From the NCBI RefSeq assembly GCF_000400735.1, contig NZ_KE007367.1, positions 486,672 to 550,671 of the forward strand: a DNA stretch of 64,000 bases. The letters run 5' to 3'. Shown here in pieces: positions 48,038 to 55,194 of this stretch. The notes beneath the pieces were generated by a model. The model ran no database searches. It worked only from the letters and a program-made list of their open reading frames with translations, and was not told the origin of the DNA. Every line of letters starts with the position of its first letter. Within the stretch, counting starts at the first letter, position 1. This DNA is from Acinetobacter tandoii DSM 14970 = CIP 107469 (GTDB taxonomy: Bacteria; Pseudomonadota; Gammaproteobacteria; Pseudomonadales; Moraxellaceae). A program made the translations under genes and the position numbers.

Positions 48038-48319
48038 TGTTAAGAAAAATATATAATAACCTTCCAGTATTTGTTTTAATTTTAATTGTCTTATTTGTTC
48101 CATACCTTATGTACAAGTGGGGGAGATCTCGCCTCAAGTTGGCTATATAAAGGATTGCTCTGGTGTTCCAGTTCCTGAGAACTTAGAAAAAATAAGCTAA
48201 ATAGCTACTGTGATTGTGTGAAGAATCCAAGCGATTTTAGAGCCAAAAAAGAAAAAATTGTTTCATGCATAGATGAAGTGAAACAAAAACTTTCGATATT
48301 TGATATTTTTAAAGACTAA
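48038..48319 (+). pseudogene. frameshifted relative of the small membrane protein at 48393
   Basis: The ATG starts a hydrophobic helix (NNLPVFVLILIVLFVPYL) that stops early. In other frames the sequence goes on as KDCSGVPVPENLEK and then SYCDCVKNPSDFRAKK, ending at 48319. These pieces line up in order with the protein at 48393-48680 (NNFPIIVLFLIVVGG, KCYGVDVPESI, LFCSCVHANGHVSKEE). At least two frameshifts are needed. The gene is a decayed tandem paralogue lying just after the repeat copy 1 promoter region. Confidence 0.72.
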
Positions 48320-48392
48320 ATTTTTAATTCTTCAGAGTCTTAGTACAGTATTTAATACTCCAACACATTCACTTAGTATCTTTTAGAATCAA

Positions 48393-48680
48393 ATGATTAA
48401 TTACATAAAAAACAATTTTCCTATTATTGTTCTCTTTCTCATTGTAGTTGGTGGGTTTGCATATCCATTTTATTCTGGGAAGTGGTTGGTTGCTAATCGA
48501 TTGTCAGATATTGACTCGAAATGTTATGGAGTAGATGTTCCTGAAAGTATTCCTTACAACAAGGCAATTTTATTTTGTTCCTGCGTACATGCTAATGGTC
48601 ATGTAAGTAAGGAAGAGAACTATAAGTATTGTGAAAGGAAATTCGTGGATAAAGAAGATCAAAATTTCCTAAGAAGATAA
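48393..48680 (+). CDS. small cysteine-containing membrane-anchored protein
   Basis: This protein of 95 residues has one N-terminal transmembrane helix (about residues 7-26) and a short exported or periplasmic part with four cysteines (KCYG, FCSCV, YCER). I do not recognise the family. A frameshifted paralogue sits directly upstream. AT content is high and there is no strong ribosome site. Proteins of this size and layout are common among orphan genes of effector/immunity islands. Confidence 0.55.
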   Translation: MINYIKNNFPIIVLFLIVVGGFAYPFYSGKWLVANRLSDIDSKCYGVDVPESIPYNKAILFCSCVHANGHVSKEENYKYCERKFVDKEDQNFLRR

Positions 48681-48827
48681 TGTCAAAACACGCCAAGCAC
48701 TTCTTATACAAACCACTATTAACAGAATGATACTATATAAAAGAAATTGACCAATTCCTGAAGCTTGATCAAGTCTGTAATGGTATGCAATGAAGAGTAG
48801 AAACAGAATTGCAAATATATAAAGCAT
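48669..48827 (-). CDS. possible 52-residue two-helix membrane protein
   Basis: A 53-codon frame starts at the minus-strand ATG 48827. It encodes two hydrophobic segments (MLYIFAILFLLFIAYHY and FLLYSIILLIVVCI) with a short loop. Its end overlaps the end of the plus-strand gene at 48393-48680 by 12 bases. No ribosome site is visible, so expression is uncertain. Both strands are AT-rich here, which also favours chance hydrophobic frames. Confidence 0.3.
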   Translation of the reverse strand: MLYIFAILFLLFIAYHYRLDQASGIGQFLLYSIILLIVVCIRSAWRVLTLSS

Positions 48828-49069
48828 GGCGATTCGTAATTAAATTTAATATTTATGACATGATAAATATTGTACGGAGAATTGAAAACCTTATTTCATC
48901 TGTTCAAGATATTGATTGACCATGCCACATCCGTAACATTTACCGAACGCATTACGGCTTATAAAACCCCAGCTCAATTTTAGATATTGGCGGTTTTTTT
49001 CTTTTATTTAAACTATTTTTTATCTTTAGCGATATACTTTCTCAATAAAATTACCTTCCTAGAATTTTA

Positions 49070-49507
49070 ATGAATATGAAACTGCATTTAATAATAAGTT
49101 TATTGCTTTTGGGACTTGTTTCATCTCAAGCATATCCAAAATCGAAATTAGAGTTTTTAAATGAGTTACATGAGTTATTCAATACACGTGAATATGCCAT
49201 CAATAGATTTCAAACATTAGGAATATTTTCAGAAGAAAGACAACTTAACTTTAAAGAAGAGTTGGAACTTGCAAATTCAGTTTGTGATCTTGCTAATGCA
49301 AATGAGCAGATTAAAAAATTTTATAATGACAATTTTGAACAATCTCAAGAATTTGAAAAAGAGAAAACCACTCGTGAACAAATGAATCTGGAATTTGAAA
49401 AAGATAATCAGTCTTATCTTGATATTGCTAAACAATTAAAAGGTACTCCTTACGAATGCGGTAAGCAGAATTACAAAAATTGCTGTGATAGTTTTAATAT
49501 TAAGTAA
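49070..49507 (+). CDS. secreted hypothetical protein
   Basis: This protein of 145 residues has a signal peptide (hydrophobic core LIISLLLLGLVSS, cleavage near residue 21-23, QAYP), followed by a helical, Glu/Lys-rich mature part with four cysteines. I do not recognise a family. It sits between the small membrane protein and the defective endolysin, so it could be a lysis-associated or orphan immunity-type gene; this is inference. Confidence 0.5.
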   Translation: MNMKLHLIISLLLLGLVSSQAYPKSKLEFLNELHELFNTREYAINRFQTLGIFSEERQLNFKEELELANSVCDLANANEQIKKFYNDNFEQSQEFEKEKTTREQMNLEFEKDNQSYLDIAKQLKGTPYECGKQNYKNCCDSFNIK

Positions 49508-49538
49508 CCACAGAAAGCTCTTTCTAGTTGAAAGTGGA

Positions 49539-50084
49539 ATGAACATTGAATAATTTTTAAATGAATTAATTCAGCGCGAAGGTGGTTACGTGAATGATCC
49601 AACTGACCGTGGTGGTGCGACCAAATATGGCATTACTGAGGCGGTAGCCCGAGCAAATGGCTATAAAGCGCAGATGAAGGACTTACCAGTAGATGTGGCC
49701 AAAGCCATTTATAAAAAACAATATTGGACAGCGCCACGCTTTGATCAGGTGAATACCATCAATTCCAAAGTAGCGGAAGAGTTATTAGATACAGGCGTGA
49801 ACTGTGGTGTTGTCTTTGCAAAGCCATTGTTGCAGCGTGCTCTTAACCTTTTAAACAACCAAGGTAAAGAAGGGTGGTCTGATTTGGCGGTAGATGGCAT
49901 ATATGGTCCAGCAACATTATCAGCGTTAAAAACCTACTTGGCTAAGTGTGGCAAAGACGGTGAGACCGCTTTATTGCGAGTGTTGAATATCTTACAAGGC
50001 AACCGCTATATTGAAATTGCTGAACGGAATCCAAGTCAAGAAAAGTACTTTTATGGATGGGTTTTGAATCGGGTGGTGGTTTAA
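49539..50084 (+). pseudogene. phage endolysin (GH108), in-frame stop at codon 5
   Basis: The frame reads MNIE, stop, FLNELIQREGGYVNDPTD, then continues unbroken to 50084 with the GH108 core (GGATKYGITE) and the peptidoglycan-binding-like C-terminal half (DGIYGPATLSAL). The normal start of the family is restored if the TAA at 49551-49553 is read as a sense codon. The catalytic Glu is in REGGY, right after the stop. A restart inside the domain would lose that Glu, so the lysozyme is probably inactive. It is the relic of a prophage lysis module. Confidence 0.85.
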
Positions 50085-50086
50085 AG

Positions 50087-50107
50087 AATGCCCTCTAAGA
50101 GGGCATT
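50087..50107 (+). terminator. hairpin after the endolysin relic
   Basis: The perfect 9-bp stem AATGCCCTC / GAGGGCATT with loop TAA lies two bases after the stop. There is no clear T run. Confidence 0.6.
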
Positions 50108-50132
50108 TGCCATAATCGCCAATATGTCAAAT
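50105..50132 (+). other. possible dif-like site (XerC-XerD orientation), degenerate
   Basis: Arms are ATTTGCCATAA (8/11 to the ATTTCGTATAA-type XerC arm) and ATATGTCAAAT (9/11 to TTATGTTAAAT), six bases apart. It overlaps the endolysin hairpin, so chance is possible. It would be the left border of the first module. Confidence 0.35.
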
Positions 50133-50199
50133 GAAGGATTCTTTGATATCTTTAAATCATATGATAATCTATTGATATCTTAATAAAAAATCTCAAGAA

Positions 50200-50445
50200 A
50201 TGAGCATATATAACGACTTTAGCATTGATTATTTAAGCGATACTCAATATGAAAAGATTACTATAGAGATCTCGTATAAAGAACAAATACTTTGTCAATT
50301 AAATAAAGATAAGGGGAATGATAATATCGAAATTCAGTTTTTTCATGAGTCGAGAATATTACCAGATCAAGTAATATTCAAATTCCCATTAGAAGAATTT
50401 ATCAGCCTATTAAATGAATTGAAGCAAGACTTAGTTTCTGCTTGA
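50200..50445 (+). CDS. small orphan protein, candidate immunity type
   Basis: This 81-residue acidic soluble protein is rich in Ile, Glu and Asp, with a strand-rich first half (ITIEISYKEQILCQL, IEIQFFHESRIL) and a helical end. I do not recognise a family. Size, charge and placement in a run of short single genes with no toxin fit orphan immunity genes, which is inference. The ribosome site is weak. Confidence 0.5.
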   Translation: MSIYNDFSIDYLSDTQYEKITIEISYKEQILCQLNKDKGNDNIEIQFFHESRILPDQVIFKFPLEEFISLLNELKQDLVSA

Positions 50446-50530
50446 TTTATACATACTTTTAAAGGAGTTTTTAGGCTATCAAAACTAGTCATTAGGATTT
50501 AATATCTGGATCAATTGACATGTATTTGAT

Positions 50531-50992
50531 ATGGAGTTTAATGCTTTGAAAGTAAAAGGTTCTTCAAAAAAACAAAATCCACCTTTTTTTGATGAAAATA
50601 CAGATATTTTCAAGAACTCTCCAACACTAAAAATAGAAAAGCTCTGGGGGATGTGTAGTAGAAATTTTAGTGATGTTGCTAATAAAAACTACGCTAAAGT
50701 AATTCAATCTGTTTTTTCTAAATACAAAGTGAAGGAACAGGTTCGCTCATTTGAGTCCACTGGGAGAATATTAGAGTTTGATATTTCATGCTCTATGTAT
50801 GACTGTTTGGCATATGAAGAAACCAATGGATTCTTCGATGAGTGCGATTGTCCACCCCCAGAATTCTGGATTGCCTATATTGACGATAAAATATTTGCTT
50901 ATATTCCAAAAGAATACTTAGATATTGCAAATTTAGGTGTCGAAATATCTATGAGCGGAAGCTTGCAATGGGTCAAAACATTTGTGGATTAA
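50531..50992 (+). CDS. orphan hypothetical protein, candidate immunity type
   Basis: This soluble protein of 153 residues has a CSMYDCLAYEE and DECDCPPPEFWIAYID segment (five cysteines) in the second half and a strand-rich ending (GVEISMSGSLQWV). I know no family. It follows the 81-residue gene by 85 bases, and both lie between two dif-like sites (50105 and 51021). Confidence 0.5.
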   Translation: MEFNALKVKGSSKKQNPPFFDENTDIFKNSPTLKIEKLWGMCSRNFSDVANKNYAKVIQSVFSKYKVKEQVRSFESTGRILEFDISCSMYDCLAYEETNGFFDECDCPPPEFWIAYIDDKIFAYIPKEYLDIANLGVEISMSGSLQWVKTFVD

Positions 50993-51020
50993 TTTTTTAT
51001 ACGTATATAAGCTTTCCTGA

Positions 51021-51048
51021 AATTCACGGAATACACCTTATATAAAAT
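51021..51048 (-). other. possible dif-like site (XerD-XerC orientation)
   Basis: Read on the plus strand: AATTCACGGAA (8/11 to AATTAACATAA), six-base centre TACACC, then TTATATAAAAT (9/11 to TTATACGAAAT). It is weaker than the sites at 52368 and 53086 but in the same orientation. Confidence 0.38.
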
Positions 51049-51157
51049 TATAAATTTATGAACCTTAGTCAGCATCGTAAGTAAAATCTTTGTTTTAGAG
51101 TCGCAAGCTTCAACATCGATTAGCTTAAATGGAGAACTTTGCATCCCATCCGAATTT

Positions 51158-51739
51158 CTACAATGCGAAATAGGTATGTTTAAGGCATTGTGTTGTAGTT
51201 TCATCAAGGTTATTTTCTATTTCGTTCCAACTGTCTAGATATTTCTGAAATTGATCATTCATAAAGTTTGGATCTAATGCTACCTGCATATAGTAGCCGT
51301 CAACAACCAGAGCTATAAAGCTTAGATTACTTTCAATAATGGCATACCCACCATTTTGCATTTGCAAGAAAGAACGAGAAGCATAGTCTAAATACTTAGT
51401 TTCGATTGGAGTCTTAGCAATCATTGCTGGAGTATATGCTGCAAAGGTATTTTTATTTTTTACACTATTTATGGGTAGCCAATAAAGATATCCATCTGTT
51501 TGCTTTAGACTCTCACATAGCAGTTGGTATAAATCTTGACTGCACTTTCCATTGTATTTATTTGAGTAGTCTAATAAATTTAATTTTTTATTTTTATGAA
51601 TTACTGAAGGATCGATATGATTATGATGATTAATCCATAATGTAAATATCTTAGAAATATTGGTATATTCCTGATTACTTAATCTCCCATAGTAGGGCTT
51701 TAATGGATCACAATCCTCAATCCAAGGTTCAGTTTTCAT
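51158..51739 (-). CDS. orphan hypothetical protein, 193 residues
   Basis: This soluble, acidic protein has many Asn and Tyr residues (ATG at 51739, MKTEPWIEDCDPLKPYYG). A central hydrophobic strand YAIIESNLSFIALVVDGYYMQV suggests a globular beta-containing fold. I do not recognise it. Orientation is opposite to the previous two genes, as expected for independently acquired modules. Confidence 0.5.
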   Translation of the reverse strand: MKTEPWIEDCDPLKPYYGRLSNQEYTNISKIFTLWINHHNHIDPSVIHKNKKLNLLDYSNKYNGKCSQDLYQLLCESLKQTDGYLYWLPINSVKNKNTFAAYTPAMIAKTPIETKYLDYASRSFLQMQNGGYAIIESNLSFIALVVDGYYMQVALDPNFMNDQFQKYLDSWNEIENNLDETTTQCLKHTYFAL

Positions 51740-51862
51740 ACTTGTATAGATGCCTCATTCAAAAAAAACATACTTTACGTCATAAAACTAAATATCAAGT
51801 CTGTTTTTGAGTCGATGTTCAAAAAACCACTTAGAAAGTTAGAATATTAGAGTTAAATTTTC

Positions 51863-52282
51863 ATGAATCAAATAGATGTAATTTTAAAACATTTTAAAGA
51901 ATGGCACCCTTATGCGGGAATAGAATATTTATGGTATAGCTGTGATGGTGAGATAGATGATGAAAATTATCCAGACGTAAAATTTGAATTTAATCCTGAT
52001 ACTGCTTTTTTTATGGCCTTAGAAAGACTCTTAAAAAGAGGTGATGCATGTTTGTTTTACGTTGATTGTATTGAGCATCCGAAACGAGGGGAACGTTTAA
52101 CAGAATCACCAGATGAGCAGCTAGCTTTACTTAAAGAAATATGGATTGGTAAGGAAAAAATGGACAAATTGGATGAAGAGCATGGTTATTTAGGTTGGTA
52201 TTTTTTATCAATTTGTCCTTACTCATTAACTCAGAAAATGTTTGATGAAGATGGATATTTTTTAAGGTGGTATGTTAATTAA
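51863..52282 (+). CDS. orphan hypothetical protein, 139 residues
   Basis: This acidic protein (EIDDENYPDVKFEF, DEEHGYLGWYF) has GAG upstream of the ATG. Its general look (short, acidic, aromatic-rich) resembles immunity proteins of polymorphic toxin systems such as the DUF596 type, but I cannot confirm the family by eye. No toxin gene is adjacent. It ends 86 bases before the dif-like site at 52368. Confidence 0.5.
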   Translation: MNQIDVILKHFKEWHPYAGIEYLWYSCDGEIDDENYPDVKFEFNPDTAFFMALERLLKRGDACLFYVDCIEHPKRGERLTESPDEQLALLKEIWIGKEKMDKLDEEHGYLGWYFLSICPYSLTQKMFDEDGYFLRWYVN

Positions 52283-52367
52283 TTTTTGTAGAATGTTCAA
52301 AAGATAACACTTTCGGAATTTAATATTTTTTCTATTGAATTGAATAAGTGCTTTAAAGTTTTTCTAA

Positions 52368-52395
52368 AATTAACATAATGCACGTTATATGAAAT
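52368..52395 (-). other. dif/pdif-like site 1 (XerD-XerC orientation)
   Basis: Plus-strand reading: XerD-type arm AATTAACATAA, centre TGCACG, XerC-type arm TTATATGAAAT. Each arm differs at one base from the arms of E. coli-like and Acinetobacter pdif sites. The centre TGCACG is identical to that at 53086. Confidence 0.75.
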
Positions 52396-52438
52396 TTGAA
52401 AATAATATTATCTACTCGATATTTATATAAATTTAAAA

Positions 52439-52466
52439 ATTCCCTATAACCACCATTATGTTAAAT
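52439..52466 (+). other. dif/pdif-like site 2 (XerC-XerD orientation)
   Basis: The arms are ATTCCCTATAA (9/11 to ATTTCGTATAA) and TTATGTTAAAT (11/11, identical to the E. coli dif XerD arm) around the centre CCACCA. Orientation is inverted relative to the site at 52368, 43 bases away. The next gene lies between this site and an inverted partner at 53086. Confidence 0.72.
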
Positions 52467-52473
52467 GGGAGAA

Positions 52474-53028
52474 TTAGATCCATCCCCCAGTAATAAAATC
52501 TCCTGAATCATATCCAATAGAGTACCCAACTTTTCTCTCTGGGTAAGCGGTTTTATAATGATTCATTGACGCTTGTGCCAGTTTAAGTGCATAAGCTAAG
52601 AACAAAGGATATTCAGCATAATTATCTAGTTCTGTTTCATCTGCTAAATCTTCAATAGATCGTAAAATTTCAGAACTAAAAGTGCCTAGCTCAGGATAGT
52701 ATGTTTTGGCCTCAGACATCCAATCAAGGTTATCTTCTTCTGCAATGTATTGATCTGATACTGCAAAATATAGATATCCATTATCAGAAAGACCAAACCA
52801 AAACCCTTGCTCAATAAAGGGAGAAGCCTCTTTTTCTAAAGAGTCAATTACGTGGGCTGCTAAACTTTCAACTTCTGTTGCGTAATCTAATGCTTTGAAT
52901 AGTTCCCAGCTTTTATTTGGCTGCATTTCATGACAATGTTTGATGATCGTTGTCATGAAATTATCAATATCTAGATCATTTTTATGAAGATCAATTTCTT
53001 TAAAGATTTTTACGAAGTCAAATGACAT
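52474..53028 (-). CDS. orphan acidic hypothetical protein, candidate immunity type
   Basis: This highly acidic soluble protein of 184 residues from ATG 53028 (MSFDFVKIFKEIDLHKND) has a Gly-rich end (GYSIGYDSGDFITGGWI). I do not recognise a family, but the charge and size match immunity proteins. It is bounded exactly by dif-like sites on both sides (52439-52466 and 53086-53113), in inverted orientation to each other, so gene plus sites has the anatomy of a pdif module. Confidence 0.6.
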   Translation of the reverse strand: MSFDFVKIFKEIDLHKNDLDIDNFMTTIIKHCHEMQPNKSWELFKALDYATEVESLAAHVIDSLEKEASPFIEQGFWFGLSDNGYLYFAVSDQYIAEEDNLDWMSEAKTYYPELGTFSSEILRSIEDLADETELDNYAEYPLFLAYALKLAQASMNHYKTAYPERKVGYSIGYDSGDFITGGWI

Positions 53029-53085
53029 AAACAGCCTATATCTTTCCAAAATTTAAATAAGTAAGACACTTTTTAGATCTCCTAA

Positions 53086-53113
53086 AATTAGCACAATGCA
53101 CGTTATACGAAAT
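53086..53113 (-). other. dif/pdif-like site 3 (XerD-XerC orientation)
   Basis: Plus-strand reading: AATTAGCACAA, centre TGCACG, TTATACGAAAT. The XerC arm is a perfect match to the Acinetobacter pdif-type arm, and the XerD arm has three changes. The centre is identical to that at 52368. Confidence 0.75.
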
Positions 53114-53154
53114 CAAAAATGGGGGGCTTAAGCTTCAATTTTTACAGGAATTTT

Positions 53155-53631
53155 TTAATATTCAATATATTCATGTAGCGAGTTTATAAAGTGTTCAAAT
53201 CTATCAGCTAAAAAAAGAATTTTTCTTTTATCTTGATTTGATCCGTAATCGTAGAAATTATCATGTAGAACTAAGACAATTTTAGGTTGATCTTTTGCCC
53301 ATGGAAATCTGTAATCAAAGCAAATGGAATCGCCATTAGGTGTGCCACCAAATCCGATTAGCTTACCATCATAGTCATCATCACCTTCAGGGAACTGGAA
53401 ACCTTCTATTCGAGGTGTATGCATATATCCACCAAATTCCACACAAGAAATATTTAGTTCTCCATCAGTGTCAATAAAGTCAAAGCTGCTAATTTTGGGG
53501 GTTAAACCATCATGTTGTGAAATAAGTTCTATATATTCAGGAGGAAATTCCACCCCCAAAGTATTAGCAAAATTTTTAATTATTTTCTTGTCAACTTTAC
53601 CATTAGGGTATAAATCACCAATATCTTGCAT
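53155..53631 (-). CDS. SMI1/KNR4 (SUKH) family protein, probable immunity protein
   Basis: This protein of 158 residues has the SUKH fold pattern. It starts with IGDLYPNGKVDKKIIKNFAN, then LGVEFPPEYIELISQHDG (the classic SUKH LG..LP..Y..L...DG signature) and GFGGTPNGDSICFDYR near residue 95. SUKH proteins are immunity proteins of polymorphic toxins in bacteria. No toxin is adjacent, so it is an orphan immunity gene. AAAGG is nine bases upstream of the ATG. It lies between the dif-like sites at 53086 and 53680. Confidence 0.85.
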   Translation of the reverse strand: MQDIGDLYPNGKVDKKIIKNFANTLGVEFPPEYIELISQHDGLTPKISSFDFIDTDGELNISCVEFGGYMHTPRIEGFQFPEGDDDYDGKLIGFGGTPNGDSICFDYRFPWAKDQPKIVLVLHDNFYDYGSNQDKRKILFLADRFEHFINSLHEYIEY

Positions 53632-53679
53632 TATTCATTACCTTTAATCATATTCACTAGTATTTTCTATATTTTAAAT

Positions 53680-53707
53680 TATTAACATAATACACGTCAT
53701 ACGTAAT
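53680..53707 (-). other. dif/pdif-like site 4 (XerD-XerC orientation)
   Basis: Plus-strand reading: TATTAACATAA, centre TACACG, TCATACGTAAT, with 9/11 matches in each arm. A further half-site TTTTCGTATAA (10/11 to the XerC arm) starts at 53716 but has no good partner arm. Confidence 0.65.
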
Positions 53708-53844
53708 ACTTGAAATTTTCGTATAAGCATCAATATCTTGACCAAAGCCGTTCTAGGGTTCAATGCACTTGAACAGTTTTTTGATTTTGCGCAATTTTCA
53801 TAGGTCAGAAAGAGGATAGTCTATTTTGAACATATGATAATTAT

Positions 53845-54063
53845 CTAATTCACTGTTCCTAAAACAGGTATCAACTTAGGTCCAGCCATTCTCGCCTTAC
53901 TGATGATTTCCAACAACTCATCATAAGTCAGCTCAAACTTATCCTCACTATCAAAAACATAAACCATGTTCTTGCCTTCAAGTTCAGGTGGAGTAGGTGG
54001 CGCAAAGCGTTTTGGGATAATGATCTGTGCAAGTTGTTCATCAGTTAATTTAAATAAGTGCAT
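53845..54063 (-). CDS. hypothetical protein downstream of the umuC relic
   Basis: This soluble acidic protein of 72 residues (MHLFKLTDEQLAQ, GKNMVYVFDSEDKFELTYDELLEI). Its ATG is three bases after the stop of the umuC relic, so it was probably the next gene in a umuDC-type operon. I do not recognise a family. With umuC broken it may still be translated from a promoter within the relic. Confidence 0.5.
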   Translation of the reverse strand: MHLFKLTDEQLAQIIIPKRFAPPTPPELEGKNMVYVFDSEDKFELTYDELLEIISKARMAGPKLIPVLGTVN

Positions 54064-54066
54064 GTT

Positions 54067-54625
54067 TTATCCTACTCTTGGTAAGTCAGACCATTTTGTT
54101 AAATACGATGGTTATCTAAGGTTTTGATTCATGTGCCATGTGGCTTCTTGATTGTTAGCAATGCCAAGCGTGACGAGATTCTTTCCAAACCGTTCACTGA
54201 TGGCTTCAATTGCATCGGATAGTTTTTCGCGCTCTTGCTTATGCGAATAGTCGGTAAATAAGTCGGGCATAAACTTGGATTTATTTGTGATTTCGAGCAG
54301 CACAATTCCTGCCTTTTTATACTTAAACCCTTCTTAAATATCTGATCGATGCCTTTCATTGCAGCTTTTGTGATGAGTAATAAATCATCTGTATGCTCAT
54401 GCATCTGGACCACAATATAGGGCGAATAGCGCTCAGTCTTATCAAATCGACTGGTTTGAATATAAACCCCAATCATCTTGCAGATTAAGCCATCATCTCG
54501 CATTCGCTTCACCGCTCTGGCTACATAGAGTCGTACCGAGGTTGAGATCATCCACTTCATACACAGAGCTGCCATACGAACGACTACTGATGATTTGTTT
54601 CTTCGCTACTGCATCATCAGTCAAG
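54067..54625 (-). pseudogene. umuC: 3' remnant of umuC (DNA polymerase V catalytic subunit)
   Basis: The C-terminal third of a Y-family polymerase is spread over several frames: AVAKKQIISSRSYG, SVYEVDDL, then SVRLYVARAVKRMRDDGL and YIQTSRFDKTERYSPYIVVQ, then in another frame GIVLLEITNKSKFMPDLFTD and finally YLTKWSDLPRVG with a stop at 54067. At least two frameshifts and one nonsense codon (just before PSYLTKW) are needed to connect them. The N-terminal two thirds, including the catalytic palm, are missing: homology stops abruptly near 54625. Confidence 0.85.
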
Positions 54626-54630
54626 TAGAA

Positions 54631-54889
54631 TAATACAAATTTAGCACAACAAGTAATTGAGCACAATGAAGATTTTTTAATCGGGGATGTCGTTGTACTT
54701 GAGGGTATTCCACTTGATTTTGATGCGCTTTACCACGTGACAGAGGTTTATGAATACACAGTGGATTTTTTTATCGGCATGGGAATTTTGACAATAAATA
54801 AAAGATTTGTCCGTAGTGCTTCAACCACGGAACTTATGACAAAACGCCGTCTAACCGAAGCTGAACATTCAATAGCGGAGGTTCCATGA
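54631..54889 (+). pseudogene. 5'-truncated phage gene
   Basis: A frame without a start is open from just after a TAG near 54630 to the TGA at 54887-54889. It reads as protein (FLIGDVVVLEGIPLDFDALY, TELMTKRRLTEAEHSIAEVP). The stop overlaps the ATG of the next gene (ATGA), the usual tight packing of phage early genes, so it is the 3' end of a real gene. Its 5' end was lost at the same junction where umuC homology stops. I do not recognise the product. Confidence 0.6.
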
Positions 54890-55194
54890 TTACCAACAAA
54901 GTCCTTAAGAAACAACCTGAGCATAAACACGCTCAAGGTGTCCAGTCATGGTATGAGCCAGCACTTCGCACATTAGAGGGATTGCTAGAGATCCGTAAAG
55001 CCAACCTGCGTAGGATTAACAATGACGAATCAAAAGCTGCAGTGATGCGAAGTGAATTCATAGAAATGCTGATGACCGAACATCGAATCTCAGCTTGGTA
55101 TGCAGGAGAGATCATTGCCAGCCTGTTACGTGCCGAGCGAATCATGATGTTTGGTCGCTTTATACAGATTATTGAAAAGGAAGGTGAAGCGTGA
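54886..55194 (+). CDS. phage hypothetical protein
   Basis: This soluble, helical, Arg/Lys-rich protein of 102 residues. Overlaps of four bases with the upstream relic and four bases with the downstream replication gene show translational coupling in a phage early operon. I do not recognise a domain. Confidence 0.6.
   Translation: MITNKVLKKQPEHKHAQGVQSWYEPALRTLEGLLEIRKANLRRINNDESKAAVMRSEFIEMLMTEHRISAWYAGEIIASLLRAERIMMFGRFIQIIEKEGEA

Noticed and set aside
51763..51790. Further degenerate dif-like sequence
   Set aside because: XerC arm only about 5/11; too weak to list as a site, although the position between two orphan genes is suggestive.
53716..53743. Half-site TTTTCGTATAA next to dif-like site 4
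   Set aside because: One arm is good (10/11) but the other is about 6/11; noted only as a half-site.
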